Positions 25,372-36,860 of a stretch of 64,000 bases of DNA are shown here, in pieces. The DNA comes from Cupriavidus sp. P-10 (GTDB lineage: Bacteria; Pseudomonadota; Gammaproteobacteria; Burkholderiales; Burkholderiaceae): contig NZ_AP025170.1 of the NCBI RefSeq assembly GCF_003402535.2, forward strand, positions 3,100,001 to 3,164,000. The letters run 5' to 3'. The notes below the pieces were generated by a model. That model saw nothing but the letters and a program-made list of their open reading frames with translations. It made no database searches and was not told the origin of the DNA. Position numbers and translations under genes: made by a program. Positions within the stretch are counted from its first letter, which is position 1; the number at the start of each line of letters is the position of its first letter.

Positions 25372-26691
25372 ATGGACCAGCACGCCATGCTATCGCCCGA
25401 TGTTCGGGGGCAGACTGAGACTTACGCATTTGAAGACGCCACCTACCGCAAGGTCGCCATGCGCTTCATCCCGTTCCTGATGCTGTGCTACGTCGTCGCG
25501 TATCTCGATCGCGTGAATATCGGCATCGCCAAGCTCAACATGCTGGCCGACCTGCAATTCAGCGAGGCAGCTTATGGGCTCGGCGCGGGGCTGTTCTTTA
25601 TCGGCTACATGCTGTTCGAGGTGCCGAGCAACCTCATCATGCATCGTGTCGGGGCCCGACTCTGGATTGCCCGCATCATGATCTCCTGGGGCTTGCTCTC
25701 CGGACTCATGGCATTTGTCGCTACACCGTGGCAGTTCTACACGGTTCGCTTCCTGCTCGGCGTCGCCGAAGCCGGCTTCTACCCAGGCGTGATCCTCTAT
25801 CTGACGTACTGGTTTCCGAATCGCCGCCGCGCCAAGGTCACGGCCATATTCCAGGCGGGCATTCCAATCGCCGGCTTGCTCGGCAGCCCTTTGTCGGGCT
25901 GGATCCTGGAGCGCTTTCACCTGGTCGGTGGTCACGCCGGCTGGCAATGGGTGTTTGTGCTCGAAGCCCTGCCGACGATCCCGCTGGCCATCGGCGTGCT
26001 GTGGATCCTGACGGATCGCGTCAAGGACGCCAAATGGCTGACACCCGCGCAACGGCAGTTGATCGAGAACGATATCGCGCAGGATGATCATGGCCGGGAA
26101 CACATGCCACTGACCGGCATCCTGCGCGACATGCGGATCTGCAAGATCATCCTGATGACGTTTCCCGCGATGATGGCGTTGTACACACTCGGCTTCTACC
26201 TGCCCACGCTGATCAAGGATGCAGGGGCGGTCAGTGGCGTGCAGATCGGCCTGCTCAGCGCGATTCCGTATTGCGTGGCCGTGGTGGCCATGGTGCTGGT
26301 GGGGCGGAGTTCGGATCGGCATGGAGAGCGTCGCTGGCACCTTGCCGGCATCATGCTGGTGGGCGCTTTCGGGCTCGTGGCAAGCGTTTTCGCGGGGCAG
26401 AATCTCGTACTCGCCGTGATCTCGCTGTCGATCGCGGCGGCAGGGATCATCAGCTTCTCGCCGATCATGTGGACCTTGCCGACGGCATTCCTCGGCGGGG
26501 CAACGGCAGCGGCGTGCATCGGCGCGATCAACAGCCTGGCGAACCTTGGCGGCTTCGTCAGCCCGTACCTGATCGGCTGGATCCGCGACACATACCACAG
26601 CACCGCGCCGGCCATCTTTATCATCGCCGGCGCGCTTGTAGTCAGCGCCCTGATCGCCCTAAGCTTTGATCCAAAGAAGGTCAATCGCTGA
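25372..26691 (+). CDS. MFS transporter, anion:cation symporter (ACS) type
   Basis: Twelve-helix permease of 439 residues. The start at 25372 has AAGGAG 8 bases upstream. It is close in sequence to the MFS protein at 6114-7448, sharing LPFLMLCYVVAYLDRVN-type TM1, NMLADLQFSEA and GAGLFFIGY. It lies 41 bp after dsdA and 34 bp before the M81 gene, so all three are probably one transcript. It may import the D-amino-acid-containing substrate of the cluster; this is inference from position. Confidence 0.92.
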   Translation: MDQHAMLSPDVRGQTETYAFEDATYRKVAMRFIPFLMLCYVVAYLDRVNIGIAKLNMLADLQFSEAAYGLGAGLFFIGYMLFEVPSNLIMHRVGARLWIARIMISWGLLSGLMAFVATPWQFYTVRFLLGVAEAGFYPGVILYLTYWFPNRRRAKVTAIFQAGIPIAGLLGSPLSGWILERFHLVGGHAGWQWVFVLEALPTIPLAIGVLWILTDRVKDAKWLTPAQRQLIENDIAQDDHGREHMPLTGILRDMRICKIILMTFPAMMALYTLGFYLPTLIKDAGAVSGVQIGLLSAIPYCVAVVAMVLVGRSSDRHGERRWHLAGIMLVGAFGLVASVFAGQNLVLAVISLSIAAAGIISFSPIMWTLPTAFLGGATAAACIGAINSLANLGGFVSPYLIGWIRDTYHSTAPAIFIIAGALVVSALIALSFDPKKVNR

Positions 26692-26725
26692 GCGCACGCA
26701 AAACAATCTTTCCGGAGGCATTCCC

Positions 26726-28249
26726 GTGACTTCAGACCAATTGCCCGTCCGCCTGGCCGTTGCCGGACTCATCCACGAGACCAACACTTACGCCGCCGAA
26801 TTCGCGGGCATGACGCCGCTGCGCGCGTTCGAGCAGTATCGGGGCGACGAAATCCTGGCGGCGTTCGACAAATCGAATCATCAGGTGGGCGGCTTTATCG
26901 AAGGCGCGCGCAGGACCGGCGCCACGCTCATTCCCACCTATGTCGGGCAGGCGACGCCCTCGGGCACGATCGAAGCCGGCGCGTATGCCGCCATAAAGCA
27001 AGACATCCTCGAAGGCATTCGCGCTGCGCTGCCGGTTGATGGCGTGCTGCTGGCCCTGCATGGCGCCGGTGTCGCCGACGGCACTGAAGACGTCGAAGGC
27101 GATCTGGCGCTTGCCGTTCGTGCGCTGGTCGGGCCGGGTGTCCCGATTGCCGCGATCTACGATTTGCACGGCAACATGACGGACGCGATGCGCGACGCTT
27201 GCGACCTGACGTTGCCGTGCAAGCTGTATCCGCATACCGACTTCCATGACCGGGGCGTCGAAGCCGTCGAGCTGCTGCTTGAGATGATTCGGGGCGGGCT
27301 CACACCGGTCACCGCAATGCGACGCCTGCCGATGCTGCCGTACATCGTGACGACACAAGACGGGTTCATCCCGGCGGAAGTCAACGACGTTTGCCGGAAG
27401 CTGGCCGCACAGCCCGGCGTCATCGACTGCTCGTGGTTCCACGGTTTCCCCTACGCGGATATCGCGGCCCCCTGCCCGGCGGTCGTGTGCACCACAACCG
27501 GAGACGCCGCGCTTGCGCAGCGTTGCGTCGACGAAGTCGCGCAATGGATCTGGTCGCATCGCGAGGCATTCCGTCCGATGTTTCCGACCCCCGCACAGGG
27601 CGTCGCCCTTGCCTTGTCGGCGGCAGAGGGGCCCGTCGTTGTCAACGAGTACGCAGACAACCCGGGCGGCGGCACACCCGGAGACGGCACACATCTGCTG
27701 CGCGCGTTACTGGACGCCAATCCGCCCGCCGGCACGTGCTGCTTCGCGTCGATCAACGACGCTGCCGTGGTCGCACAAGCACAGCGCGCGGGTGTCGGGG
27801 CCACGATCAGGGTCTCACTGGGCGGCAAGCAAGGCCGCTTCCAGGGCGCGCCGATCGAGGCCGATGCCTATGTGAAATGCATCACGGACGGTCGGTTCGT
27901 GAATCGCGCCGGCGCGATGTTCGAAGGCCTTCGCTTCGACCTGGGCGCGATGTGTCGCCTGATCATCAATGGTGTCGATGTCATCGTGGCTTCGCGTGCG
28001 GAGCAGATCTTTGATGTCGAGCCGTTTGCACTGCATGGGGTGGATGTCACGGGGTACAAGATCGTTGCGATCAAGGGGGCCAACCACTTCCGTGCTGGAT
28101 ATCGGACGGTGGCTAAGCAAATCATTTCTGTCGACAGCGAGGGCTTGAGTACGGCTGCGATTGCGTCGTTTCCGCGTGAAAGGCTCGTCGGGGAATTCTG
28201 GCCTTTGTCGGACGAGGTTCAGTTCGATATCGGTGCCGATGTCGCATGA
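26726..28249 (+). CDS. M81 family metallopeptidase (MlrC-like)
   Basis: Predicted zinc peptidase of 507 residues, related to MlrC, which opens linearised microcystin, a peptide with several D-amino acids. GTG at 26726 has GGAGG 8 bases upstream. Landmarks are GLIHETNTYA near the N-terminus, AIYDLHGNMTDAM, YPHTDFHDRG with likely metal-binding His and Asp residues, and NPGGGTPGDGT in the C-terminal MlrC domain. It ends the dsdA-MFS-M81 set. A peptidase acting on D-residue peptides beside D-serine dehydratase makes a coherent pathway: uptake, hydrolysis, deamination. Members also occur near amidase-type genes, so another amide substrate is possible. Confidence 0.88.
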   Translation: MTSDQLPVRLAVAGLIHETNTYAAEFAGMTPLRAFEQYRGDEILAAFDKSNHQVGGFIEGARRTGATLIPTYVGQATPSGTIEAGAYAAIKQDILEGIRAALPVDGVLLALHGAGVADGTEDVEGDLALAVRALVGPGVPIAAIYDLHGNMTDAMRDACDLTLPCKLYPHTDFHDRGVEAVELLLEMIRGGLTPVTAMRRLPMLPYIVTTQDGFIPAEVNDVCRKLAAQPGVIDCSWFHGFPYADIAAPCPAVVCTTTGDAALAQRCVDEVAQWIWSHREAFRPMFPTPAQGVALALSAAEGPVVVNEYADNPGGGTPGDGTHLLRALLDANPPAGTCCFASINDAAVVAQAQRAGVGATIRVSLGGKQGRFQGAPIEADAYVKCITDGRFVNRAGAMFEGLRFDLGAMCRLIINGVDVIVASRAEQIFDVEPFALHGVDVTGYKIVAIKGANHFRAGYRTVAKQIISVDSEGLSTAAIASFPRERLVGEFWPLSDEVQFDIGADVA

Positions 28250-28254
28250 AAGAA

Positions 28255-28395
28255 GCAGGACGTCATCAACGAGTTGGGCGCCACCCCTGCGCAGCTGCTG
28301 CGGCTGCAGCGACGATCCGATGAGCAGGGCCACGCGCATGTGCGGCACGCGCCCGGCCTCCTCCGCCAGCCGACTGCGTAATCCTTCCGTGGATG
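28255..28395 (-). pseudogene. Possible LysR effector-domain remnant
   Basis: In the 328-bp gap 28250-28577, the minus strand near 28380-28325 reads RSRLAEEAGRVPHMRVALL. This resembles LAEEAGRVLHMRMRV in the LysR protein at 18190-19128. No complete gene surrounds it. The remainder of the gap shows nothing I can identify. It marks the left edge of the accessory island. Confidence 0.28.
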
Positions 28396-28577
28396 TTTGA
28401 CGTCTTGGCGTCCTAGCCGATGGAGCAGGCCATAGCGGTCGCGTATGGCGTGTCCTTATAGGTGATTGCCAGCGACAACGGTCCTGAGTAGCCTATTTCA
28501 TCGTCAAGTGCTGAACACACTCTCGCAGCGGCCTTACCGCACCCGGACAGCTTGCGGTCATCCTCTCAGGAGCCGCC

Positions 28578-28793
28578 ATGAAAATCAGATCCGCTGGCAC
28601 ACACGTTCGGACTATCAAGATTAGTCGGACACAATTCCCGGTTGTTCCAGGTAAAAGCAATAACTTCACTGGTCTACGGACGATCCCTTGGATTCGATTG
28701 CGAGGTGTTTGGTTGGAGCGGGCAGGATTCAGCGTCGGCCAATCCCTGAAGGTTAGAGTTCAGCGTCAGCGCATAGTTATTTGGGTGGGGTAA
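28578..28793 (+). CDS. symE: SymE-like toxin
   Basis: A 71-residue protein of the SymE family (AbrB-related fold). The family core is IPWIRLRGVWLERAGFSVGQ followed by SLKVRVQRQRIVI. The start at 28578 has AGGAG 5 bases upstream. E. coli SymE is an SOS-induced RNA-degrading toxin held in check by the antisense RNA SymR and often lies beside restriction genes. I see no clear antisense promoter here. It sits tail-to-tail with the kinase/nuclease-like operon, consistent with a defence or mobile island. Confidence 0.8.
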   Translation: MKIRSAGTHVRTIKISRTQFPVVPGKSNNFTGLRTIPWIRLRGVWLERAGFSVGQSLKVRVQRQRIVIWVG

Positions 28794-28912
28794 TGTAGAC
28801 AGTCAAATTGGTGGGCGCCGGCGACGGCCCCTACCCTTAGTCGCCATTTTTGAATCGCCGCGATCGACATCGCTCATACGCCGGGCCGCTACGTCCAGCA
28901 AAGAAAGTATCG

Positions 28913-30226
28913 TTATCGGAGAGGGGCGATGGCGGGATCTATCTTGCCGAAGCGGATCTCGACCCAATCGTCATTATCCTCCTCGTCCGTCTTGATTACC
29001 TCAATCGACTCTGGCAGGCGCCCTTCCATAAGATTGCGCAACACAACGGCCTGCAAGTGGTTCGGCTCCTGAGGCAATTTCCGCGCGGCTTCGATATGCT
29101 TGGCGCCGTTGTCCTGAAGTGACCGCAGACCCGCGAAGATCTCCGTAAATTCGCGCAGGCCGAGGCGCACTACATTTGATCCAGACATAGAATAGCCCCC
29201 GTGATGGCCTAAATCGTAACTATCTTCGCGAGCTCGACGCGCTCCGTTGACGGGCATCATCGCGGGCGTCGGGAAGTGCTTGATCATCTCCTGGAACAGA
29301 CTAGTCAACTCGGGCTGGACGCCGCAGCCCTCGCGAACAAACAGGCTCGCGTCATTCTGCCGCACCGGCGGTGGGTAGGGTATAACGCCGTGCCGACTTT
29401 CATTGACGCTCAGGAGCAGCACGAAATCGACGGAAGAAAATTGCCGGAAGAACTCGGCGACGATCTGTTCGGTCGACACTCTGTCCCAGTTCGCCGATCG
29501 ACTCGAGAGCGAGACGCAATCTCCGTCGCCGACGATGACTCCAGTGATACCGTCTGCGCCACGGAGCTGCACGGCCTTAGCCTTGAGCGCGCTATAGAGC
29601 GGATTCCGATCCTTGATCTTGGGCACATCATAGGTGGCAAAGCCGGCCGAGCTATAGGGCGACTTGGTCGGATCGATGGTGATGTCGAGACCGACATCGT
29701 CATCGTCGATCGAAATGCGCAGCGGATACTTCCCAGCGGTCATCTGCTCGCGAAGCTGCGGCACGATCGTCTGACTGACGAACTCCTGCAATTTCCCCCG
29801 AGGCGGAAGCAGCAGCACTGTGCGGACTCCGCGCTGCGTGCTCTCGTGCTTGGATCGAACGCGCAAATCGAGCCCCCCAATGGGCAACTTGAGTTTGTTC
29901 TTGGCGGCTTCGATCAGTTGACTTAGTTCATCATAGGGGTTGTCCTTGTCAAGACCTTCGTCCGAAGCCGCCGTCACATCGGCGATCATCCGCAGCGTGC
30001 CCCGTTTGAACAGGATGTCCGGCCGCCGTTGGGACGCCAGAGCCACCTCATTCTGGAGGTGACCGCATTTCGACAGGCCATGAAGCACTACCAACTCCCA
30101 CATAGCCGCCACCCGATCCTTGCCGGCCCGGTTGAGACGCTCCGCCAGTTTATCGACCGCTTCACCATCCAGCACCCCGCGAATCTCATCGAGGCGGCGC
30201 TGAAGAGCCCGTCTCCGGTAGATCAT
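28913..30226 (-). CDS. Uncharacterised protein with possible PD-(D/E)XK-like core, kinase partner
   Basis: A 437-residue soluble protein I do not recognise. Its ATG overlaps the kinase stop (ATGA at 30223-30226), so the pair is translationally coupled; the longer open frame upstream lies inside the kinase gene and is rejected. Residues about 40-90 show an acidic helix (AAMWELVVLHGLSKCG, Glu44), then QRRPDILFKRGTLRMIADVT. That order (E, then PD, then a buried beta strand with D-x-T) resembles PD-(D/E)XK nuclease cores with the Lys replaced by Thr (Asp70, Asp83). The middle contains VRTVLLLPPRGKL, an acidic IDDDDVGLDITID and SSVDFVLLLSV. The C-terminus is acidic (IKTDEEDNDDWVEIRFG). No membrane segments. 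It may be a substrate or effector of the kinase. Confidence 0.75.
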   Translation of the reverse strand: MIYRRRALQRRLDEIRGVLDGEAVDKLAERLNRAGKDRVAAMWELVVLHGLSKCGHLQNEVALASQRRPDILFKRGTLRMIADVTAASDEGLDKDNPYDELSQLIEAAKNKLKLPIGGLDLRVRSKHESTQRGVRTVLLLPPRGKLQEFVSQTIVPQLREQMTAGKYPLRISIDDDDVGLDITIDPTKSPYSSAGFATYDVPKIKDRNPLYSALKAKAVQLRGADGITGVIVGDGDCVSLSSRSANWDRVSTEQIVAEFFRQFSSVDFVLLLSVNESRHGVIPYPPPVRQNDASLFVREGCGVQPELTSLFQEMIKHFPTPAMMPVNGARRAREDSYDLGHHGGYSMSGSNVVRLGLREFTEIFAGLRSLQDNGAKHIEAARKLPQEPNHLQAVVLRNLMEGRLPESIEVIKTDEEDNDDWVEIRFGKIDPAIAPLR

Positions 30227-31923
30227 GTCGACGGTCCCGATCCGAACGCGTAGCGATCGGCCAGTTCCCCCACGATCCGCTCCGCCTCCTGTGGATTTGC
30301 GTAGATGACCTGCTGCTCCAGCGGGCGAAGCCGTTGGTCCAGGATGACCCAACGGGATTGCTCCATGGATTGCTGCGTCAGGATCTCGGAGATGGAAGCG
30401 ATGGCCGCGAGGGGCACAAGCGCGGTGACAAAAGCCCCATTCATGATGTCGCGCGTGCGGCGGTTCTGCAGGAAGTAATCGAGCGCCCATTGGAGCTTGC
30501 CGCGCTCGGGTTGCGTCGGATCATAGACGAAGGCCAGGATAGCGCGATTGCGGCGGCCGGCTTCCTCCGCAGCCGCTTCGAGCGATCCGAATGGCCTGTT
30601 CTCGCGGAAGATGTCTGCCTCAGGTGGCAGCGCATTGGGGTCGGTGAGCACTGTGCGGAGCCGCGCTGCCAGCCAAGTCAGGACCGCGTTCTGGAAATCA
30701 TCACCATAGACCGGCTCGGCAAGTTCGGTACGATAGACGGTCTCCCCCGACAAGCGCAGGAGAAGCTCGTCTCCAGCGGGCACGATCTCATAGGTGACCG
30801 ACAAGAGACGATCGGTGGACCCTGGGAGCGACCAGTACAGCGTGTTTTGACCGCCTTCGCCGGTGACGGCCCAGCCGGTCTGACTAATCGCCAGATTTCC
30901 GCCGACGGATTGCCGCACCTGATTGAAGACCTGCTGCACCTTACCGAGTGCGTCACTGAGCTTCGCGATCGTTGCCGTCAAGCGGCGGTTGGCGTTGGTG
31001 TCGAGCACTTCGCGGAGCGCGGCCAGGTCCTCGTCCGCTGATGAGCCGGGTGGTTGATCTTGCATCATCCTTTCCATTCGTTCGCGCATTGCTTGCACGC
31101 TGGCGAAGCGGTTCACCATGCGGGTGGCAAATGCATCATCGAAGAGAGCGAGGAGCCAAGCCAGTCGGGGTGATGCGCAGTGCTGGAGCTTTACCATCGC
31201 GCCCGTTCGCTGGTGCGGTAATCGGCCCTCGCTATCTTCAAGTACATCAGGATGGTCGCCGGTCAGCAAATAGAAGAGGATGCCCGCAGCAAAGCAGATG
31301 TCCGACCTGGGATCTTGTTTCGATACGCTGCCGGCCGACAACTCGGGAAGGCGCAGGAACCGGTTGCCGACCTCTTGCCAGTGCTCGGTCTGGAAGTCGA
31401 TGTCGGCAAGATTGTGATAGCTGATCCCGAAATCGAGCAACCAGACGCGCGCCGAAGTACCGCCCTCGAGGATGATGTTGTCGGGCTTTACGTCGCGATG
31501 GACGCACCCCTGCGCATGGCAGGCCTGAAGGATATCGAGAAGGCGCGATGTGATCGTCACCGCCGTCTCGATTGATACCGACGCCTGCGACTCGCGCCAC
31601 GATCGTAGCGTCGTTCCCACGATAAACTCGGTCACGATGAAAGGTGTGACGCTGTCATCTGCGTGTCGATGCGCGTTGCTCTCTATGAGCCTCGGGATGC
31701 GGTCGATGCCGAAGCTGTCATAGGCGGTCGCCTCACGGAAGAAACGAGCCCGACGCTCAGCAACATTCTTCGATTTGATGATCTTGAGAAAGCCGATTTT
31801 TCCGTCGGACCGACGTCGCGCGCGATAGGCTTCGCCTTGACCTCCGCCATCGAGCTCCTCAATCTTCTCCCAACGAGTTTTCCACGTTTGGTCATCGACC
31901 CACGATGATTGTTTCTCGATCAT
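30223..31923 (-). CDS. Ser/Thr protein kinase with C-terminal thioredoxin-like domain
   Basis: A 566-residue soluble protein. The N-terminal eukaryotic-like kinase domain (about 18-280) has all catalytic elements: glycine loop LDGGGQGEAY (25-33), Lys47, Glu64, HRDVKPDNIIL (142-152), DFG (164-166), LPELSAG in place of APE, and SDICFAAGILFYLLTG. Residues about 295-340 look helical, 341-430 are beta-rich (TGWAVTGEGG, LYWSLPGS), and 440-560 resemble a thioredoxin-like fold without a CxxC (RAILAFVYDPTQPERGKLQ, RWVILDQRLRPL). No transmembrane segment, so it is cytosolic, unlike PknB-type kinases. It is the first gene of a two-gene operon. Kinases of this kind occur in phage-defence and conflict systems, but I know no named system with this domain pair. 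Confidence 0.88.
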   Translation of the reverse strand: MIEKQSSWVDDQTWKTRWEKIEELDGGGQGEAYRARRRSDGKIGFLKIIKSKNVAERRARFFREATAYDSFGIDRIPRLIESNAHRHADDSVTPFIVTEFIVGTTLRSWRESQASVSIETAVTITSRLLDILQACHAQGCVHRDVKPDNIILEGGTSARVWLLDFGISYHNLADIDFQTEHWQEVGNRFLRLPELSAGSVSKQDPRSDICFAAGILFYLLTGDHPDVLEDSEGRLPHQRTGAMVKLQHCASPRLAWLLALFDDAFATRMVNRFASVQAMRERMERMMQDQPPGSSADEDLAALREVLDTNANRRLTATIAKLSDALGKVQQVFNQVRQSVGGNLAISQTGWAVTGEGGQNTLYWSLPGSTDRLLSVTYEIVPAGDELLLRLSGETVYRTELAEPVYGDDFQNAVLTWLAARLRTVLTDPNALPPEADIFRENRPFGSLEAAAEEAGRRNRAILAFVYDPTQPERGKLQWALDYFLQNRRTRDIMNGAFVTALVPLAAIASISEILTQQSMEQSRWVILDQRLRPLEQQVIYANPQEAERIVGELADRYAFGSGPST

Positions 31924-32362
31924 GCTCTGCCGCTACTTTCAGCTACGTTGGTAACTCGACCGATTCTGATGCATTTCCAAGCCAGTGACCAGTCTCTAGC
32001 GGGCTTCGTCTTGTGCTTCAACTCCAGCCTCGGTGAGATCAGATTGGACTTCGAAATTCAGAAATACAGAGCGCCGGGAGATAGCACCCATTCAGGGCAG
32101 GAGTAAGTCGCGACTGGTCGATACGCGTTGCTTACCATACCCCCAGATCGAGGGCAACCACGATGACCGTTCGTAAGCAGGTGTGGGACATTCGCCGAGT
32201 GCTGCCTTAACGTCCGCAAAGACCGACGGCCCGACGTTGGTCCCCTACGAAAGGATGACTGCTTGCTGAGTCGAACGTGCGTCTCACTGTCCGAACGAAG
32301 GGCCGGGAAAAGGTCGCTTGCTGGCCGATTGCAGCCACTTTTTATCTGGGTCGAGGCCATAA
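31924..32362. other. Gap upstream of the kinase, no confident gene
   Basis: About 440 bp between the kinase start and the nrdB terminator. It should hold the kinase promoter. A 100-codon minus-strand frame (32058-32360) and a 65-codon plus-strand frame (31909-32106) have no ribosome site or recognisable family. Base composition looks less GC-rich than the flanking core genes, as in the rest of the island. Confidence 0.5.
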
Positions 32363-32389
32363 AAAATGGGAGCCATCAGCTCCCATTTT
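32363..32389 (-). terminator. Rho-independent terminator of nrdAB
   Basis: AAAATGGGAGC, loop CATCA, GCTCCCATTTT: a perfect 11-bp stem that on the minus strand is followed by a T-run. It lies 17 bases after the nrdB stop and marks the right edge of the accessory island. Confidence 0.88.
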
Positions 32390-32405
32390 GCATCATTAGA
32401 AAAAC

Positions 32406-33593
32406 TCAATCCCAGCTCAAAGCCCCGCCCGTCTGATACTCAATAACCCGAGTCTCAAAGAAGTTCCTCTCCTTCTTCAGATCGATCATCTCAGACATCC
32501 ACGGGAACGGATTCTCCTCATTCGGGAACAGCTGATCCAGCCCAATCTGCTGGCAACGACGATTGCAGATGAACCGCAGATACGACTTGAACATCGGAGC
32601 ATTCAGACCCAGCACGCCGCGCGGCATGGTGTCCTCCGCATAGCGATACTCCAGATCCACCGCCTTCTTGAACAGCTCCGTGATTTCGGCCTTGAATTCC
32701 GCCGTCCAAAGATGCGGATTCTCCAGCTTGATCTGATTAATCAAATCAATCCCAAAATTGCAGTGCAGTGACTCATCCCGCAGGATGTACTGATACTGCT
32801 CCGCAGCCCCAGTCATCTTGTTCTGCCGCCCCATCGCCAGGATCTGCGTGAAGCCCACATAGAAGAACAGCCCTTCCATGATGCAGGCAAACACGATCAG
32901 CGACTTCAGCAGCTTCTGGTCGTTTTCCGGCGTGCCGGTCTTGAACGACGGGTCGGTCAGCGTGTCGATGAACGGGATCAGGAACTCGTCCTTGTCGCGG
33001 ATCGACTGCACTTCGTGGTACGCGTTGAAGATCTCGGCTTCGTTCAGGCCCAGCGATTCAACGATGTACTGGTAGGCGTGCGTGTGGATGGCCTCTTCAA
33101 AGGCCTGGCGCAGCAGGTACTGGCGGCATTCCGGCGCGGTGATCTGGCGGTAGGTGCCCAGCACGATGTTGTTGGCGGCCAGCGAGTCGGCCGTCACGAA
33201 GAAGCCCAGGTTGCGCTTGATGATGCGGCGCTCGTCTTCGGTCAGGCCGTTGGGGTCTTTCCACGTCGCAATATCGCGCGACATGTTGATTTCCTGCGGC
33301 ATCCAGTGGTTGGCGCAGCCGGCCAGGTACTTTTCCCACGCCCACTTGTACTTGAACGGGACGAGCTGGTTGACGTCGGTCGAGCCGTTGATCACGCGCT
33401 TGTCGGCGGCGTTGACGCGGCGGTTGCTTTGCGCGGCGGCGGCGTTGGGATTGTTGCCCAGGATGCCGGCTTGCGTGGCGCTCGACGGCAGCACGCCTTG
33501 CTGGTCAGCGGTGGCAGCCGATGCAGCGGGTTGCAGGGCAGGCTGCGGTGCGGCCTGCGGGGTGGCTTGAACATCGTCGTCCCAGCTCAGCAT
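32406..33593 (-). CDS. nrdB: Ribonucleoside-diphosphate reductase class Ia, beta subunit
   Basis: The 395-residue radical-carrying subunit. It holds the di-iron and tyrosyl radical: [14 protein letters not shown] carries an iron-ligand Glu and His and the radical Tyr in the spacing of E. coli NrdB; further ligands lie in [12 protein letters not shown] and [10 protein letters not shown]. The first 50 residues are an Ala/Gln-rich extension. The C-terminal GALSWD end is the docking tail for NrdA. It lies downstream of nrdA, separated by a gap with a 12-bp hairpin, and ends at a strong terminator. Confidence 0.97.
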   Translation of the reverse strand: MLSWDDDVQATPQAAPQPALQPAASAATADQQGVLPSSATQAGILGNNPNAAAAQSNRRVNAADKRVINGSTDVNQLVPFKYKWAWEKYLAGCANHWMPQEINMSRDIATWKDPNGLTEDERRIIKRNLGFFVTADSLAANNIVLGTYRQITAPECRQYLLRQAFEEAIHTHAYQYIVESLGLNEAEIFNAYHEVQSIRDKDEFLIPFIDTLTDPSFKTGTPENDQKLLKSLIVFACIMEGLFFYVGFTQILAMGRQNKMTGAAEQYQYILRDESLHCNFGIDLINQIKLENPHLWTAEFKAEITELFKKAVDLEYRYAEDTMPRGVLGLNAPMFKSYLRFICNRRCQQIGLDQLFPNEENPFPWMSEMIDLKKERNFFETRVIEYQTGGALSWD

Positions 33594-33677
33594 GATGTGG
33601 TTCTCCGTGATTCGATTGGGGGCGCGGTGGTCAGAAATGACGGCTCACGTTGTGGTGGCGCCGGCCCTCTCCCCCGG

Positions 33678-33703
33678 CCCCTCTCCCGCTGGCGGGAGAG
33701 GGG
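33678..33703. repeat. GC-rich hairpin of a dispersed REP-like family (nrdA-nrdB gap)
   Basis: CCCCTCTCCCGC-TG-GCGGGAGAGGGG, a perfect 12-bp stem between nrdA and nrdB. The same arms recur at 45050-45075 and, degenerate, at 45147-45182. In an mRNA it could set the ratio of the two subunits by stabilising or attenuating the transcript. Confidence 0.75.
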
Positions 33704-33752
33704 TGCAAACCCCGGGGGTGGTTGGTTACTGCGTTAAGTCTCTACTGCCTGA

Positions 33753-36692
<2,940 letters not shown>

Positions 36693-36729
36693 GTGAAGTC
36701 CTGTTTTTAGCCTGGATATAAGAGACAAA

Positions 36730-36825
36730 AGAGTCCCTGGCGAAATGCTGCGGAAAGAAGGATCCGTTTCGGTGTGACCGCGCACGGACAAACTGCCTTT
36801 GCGAGAACATTTCGCCAGGGACTCT
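36730..36825 (-). repeat. 18-bp perfect inverted repeat in the nrdA leader
   Basis: Arms 36730-36747 (AGAGTCCCTGGCGAAATG) and 36808-36825 are exact reverse complements separated by 60 bases. The nearer arm ends 38 bases upstream of the nrdA start. In the nrdA transcript it would form a stable long stem capped by a 60-nt apical region. I recognise no known riboswitch in it. Confidence 0.8.
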
Positions 36826-36860
36826 CTGTGATTCGCCAGCCTTGCGGAGGTTTCCGGACG

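Noticed and set aside
30223..30490. N-terminal extension of the nuclease-like protein to a start at 30490
   Set aside because: The extra 88 codons lie within the kinase gene in another frame; the ATG overlapping the kinase stop is the better start.
32058..32360. 100-codon minus-strand frame upstream of the kinase
   Set aside because: No ribosome site, no family resemblance, and unusual Arg/Ser-rich composition; more likely decayed intergenic DNA.
28250..32400. Integrative element with attachment sites
   Set aside because: No integrase, no tRNA at either edge and no direct repeats that I could find.
36730..36825. Cobalamin or other known riboswitch upstream of nrdA
   Set aside because: No B12-box or other familiar conserved element; nrdA here is class Ia, which does not use cobalamin.
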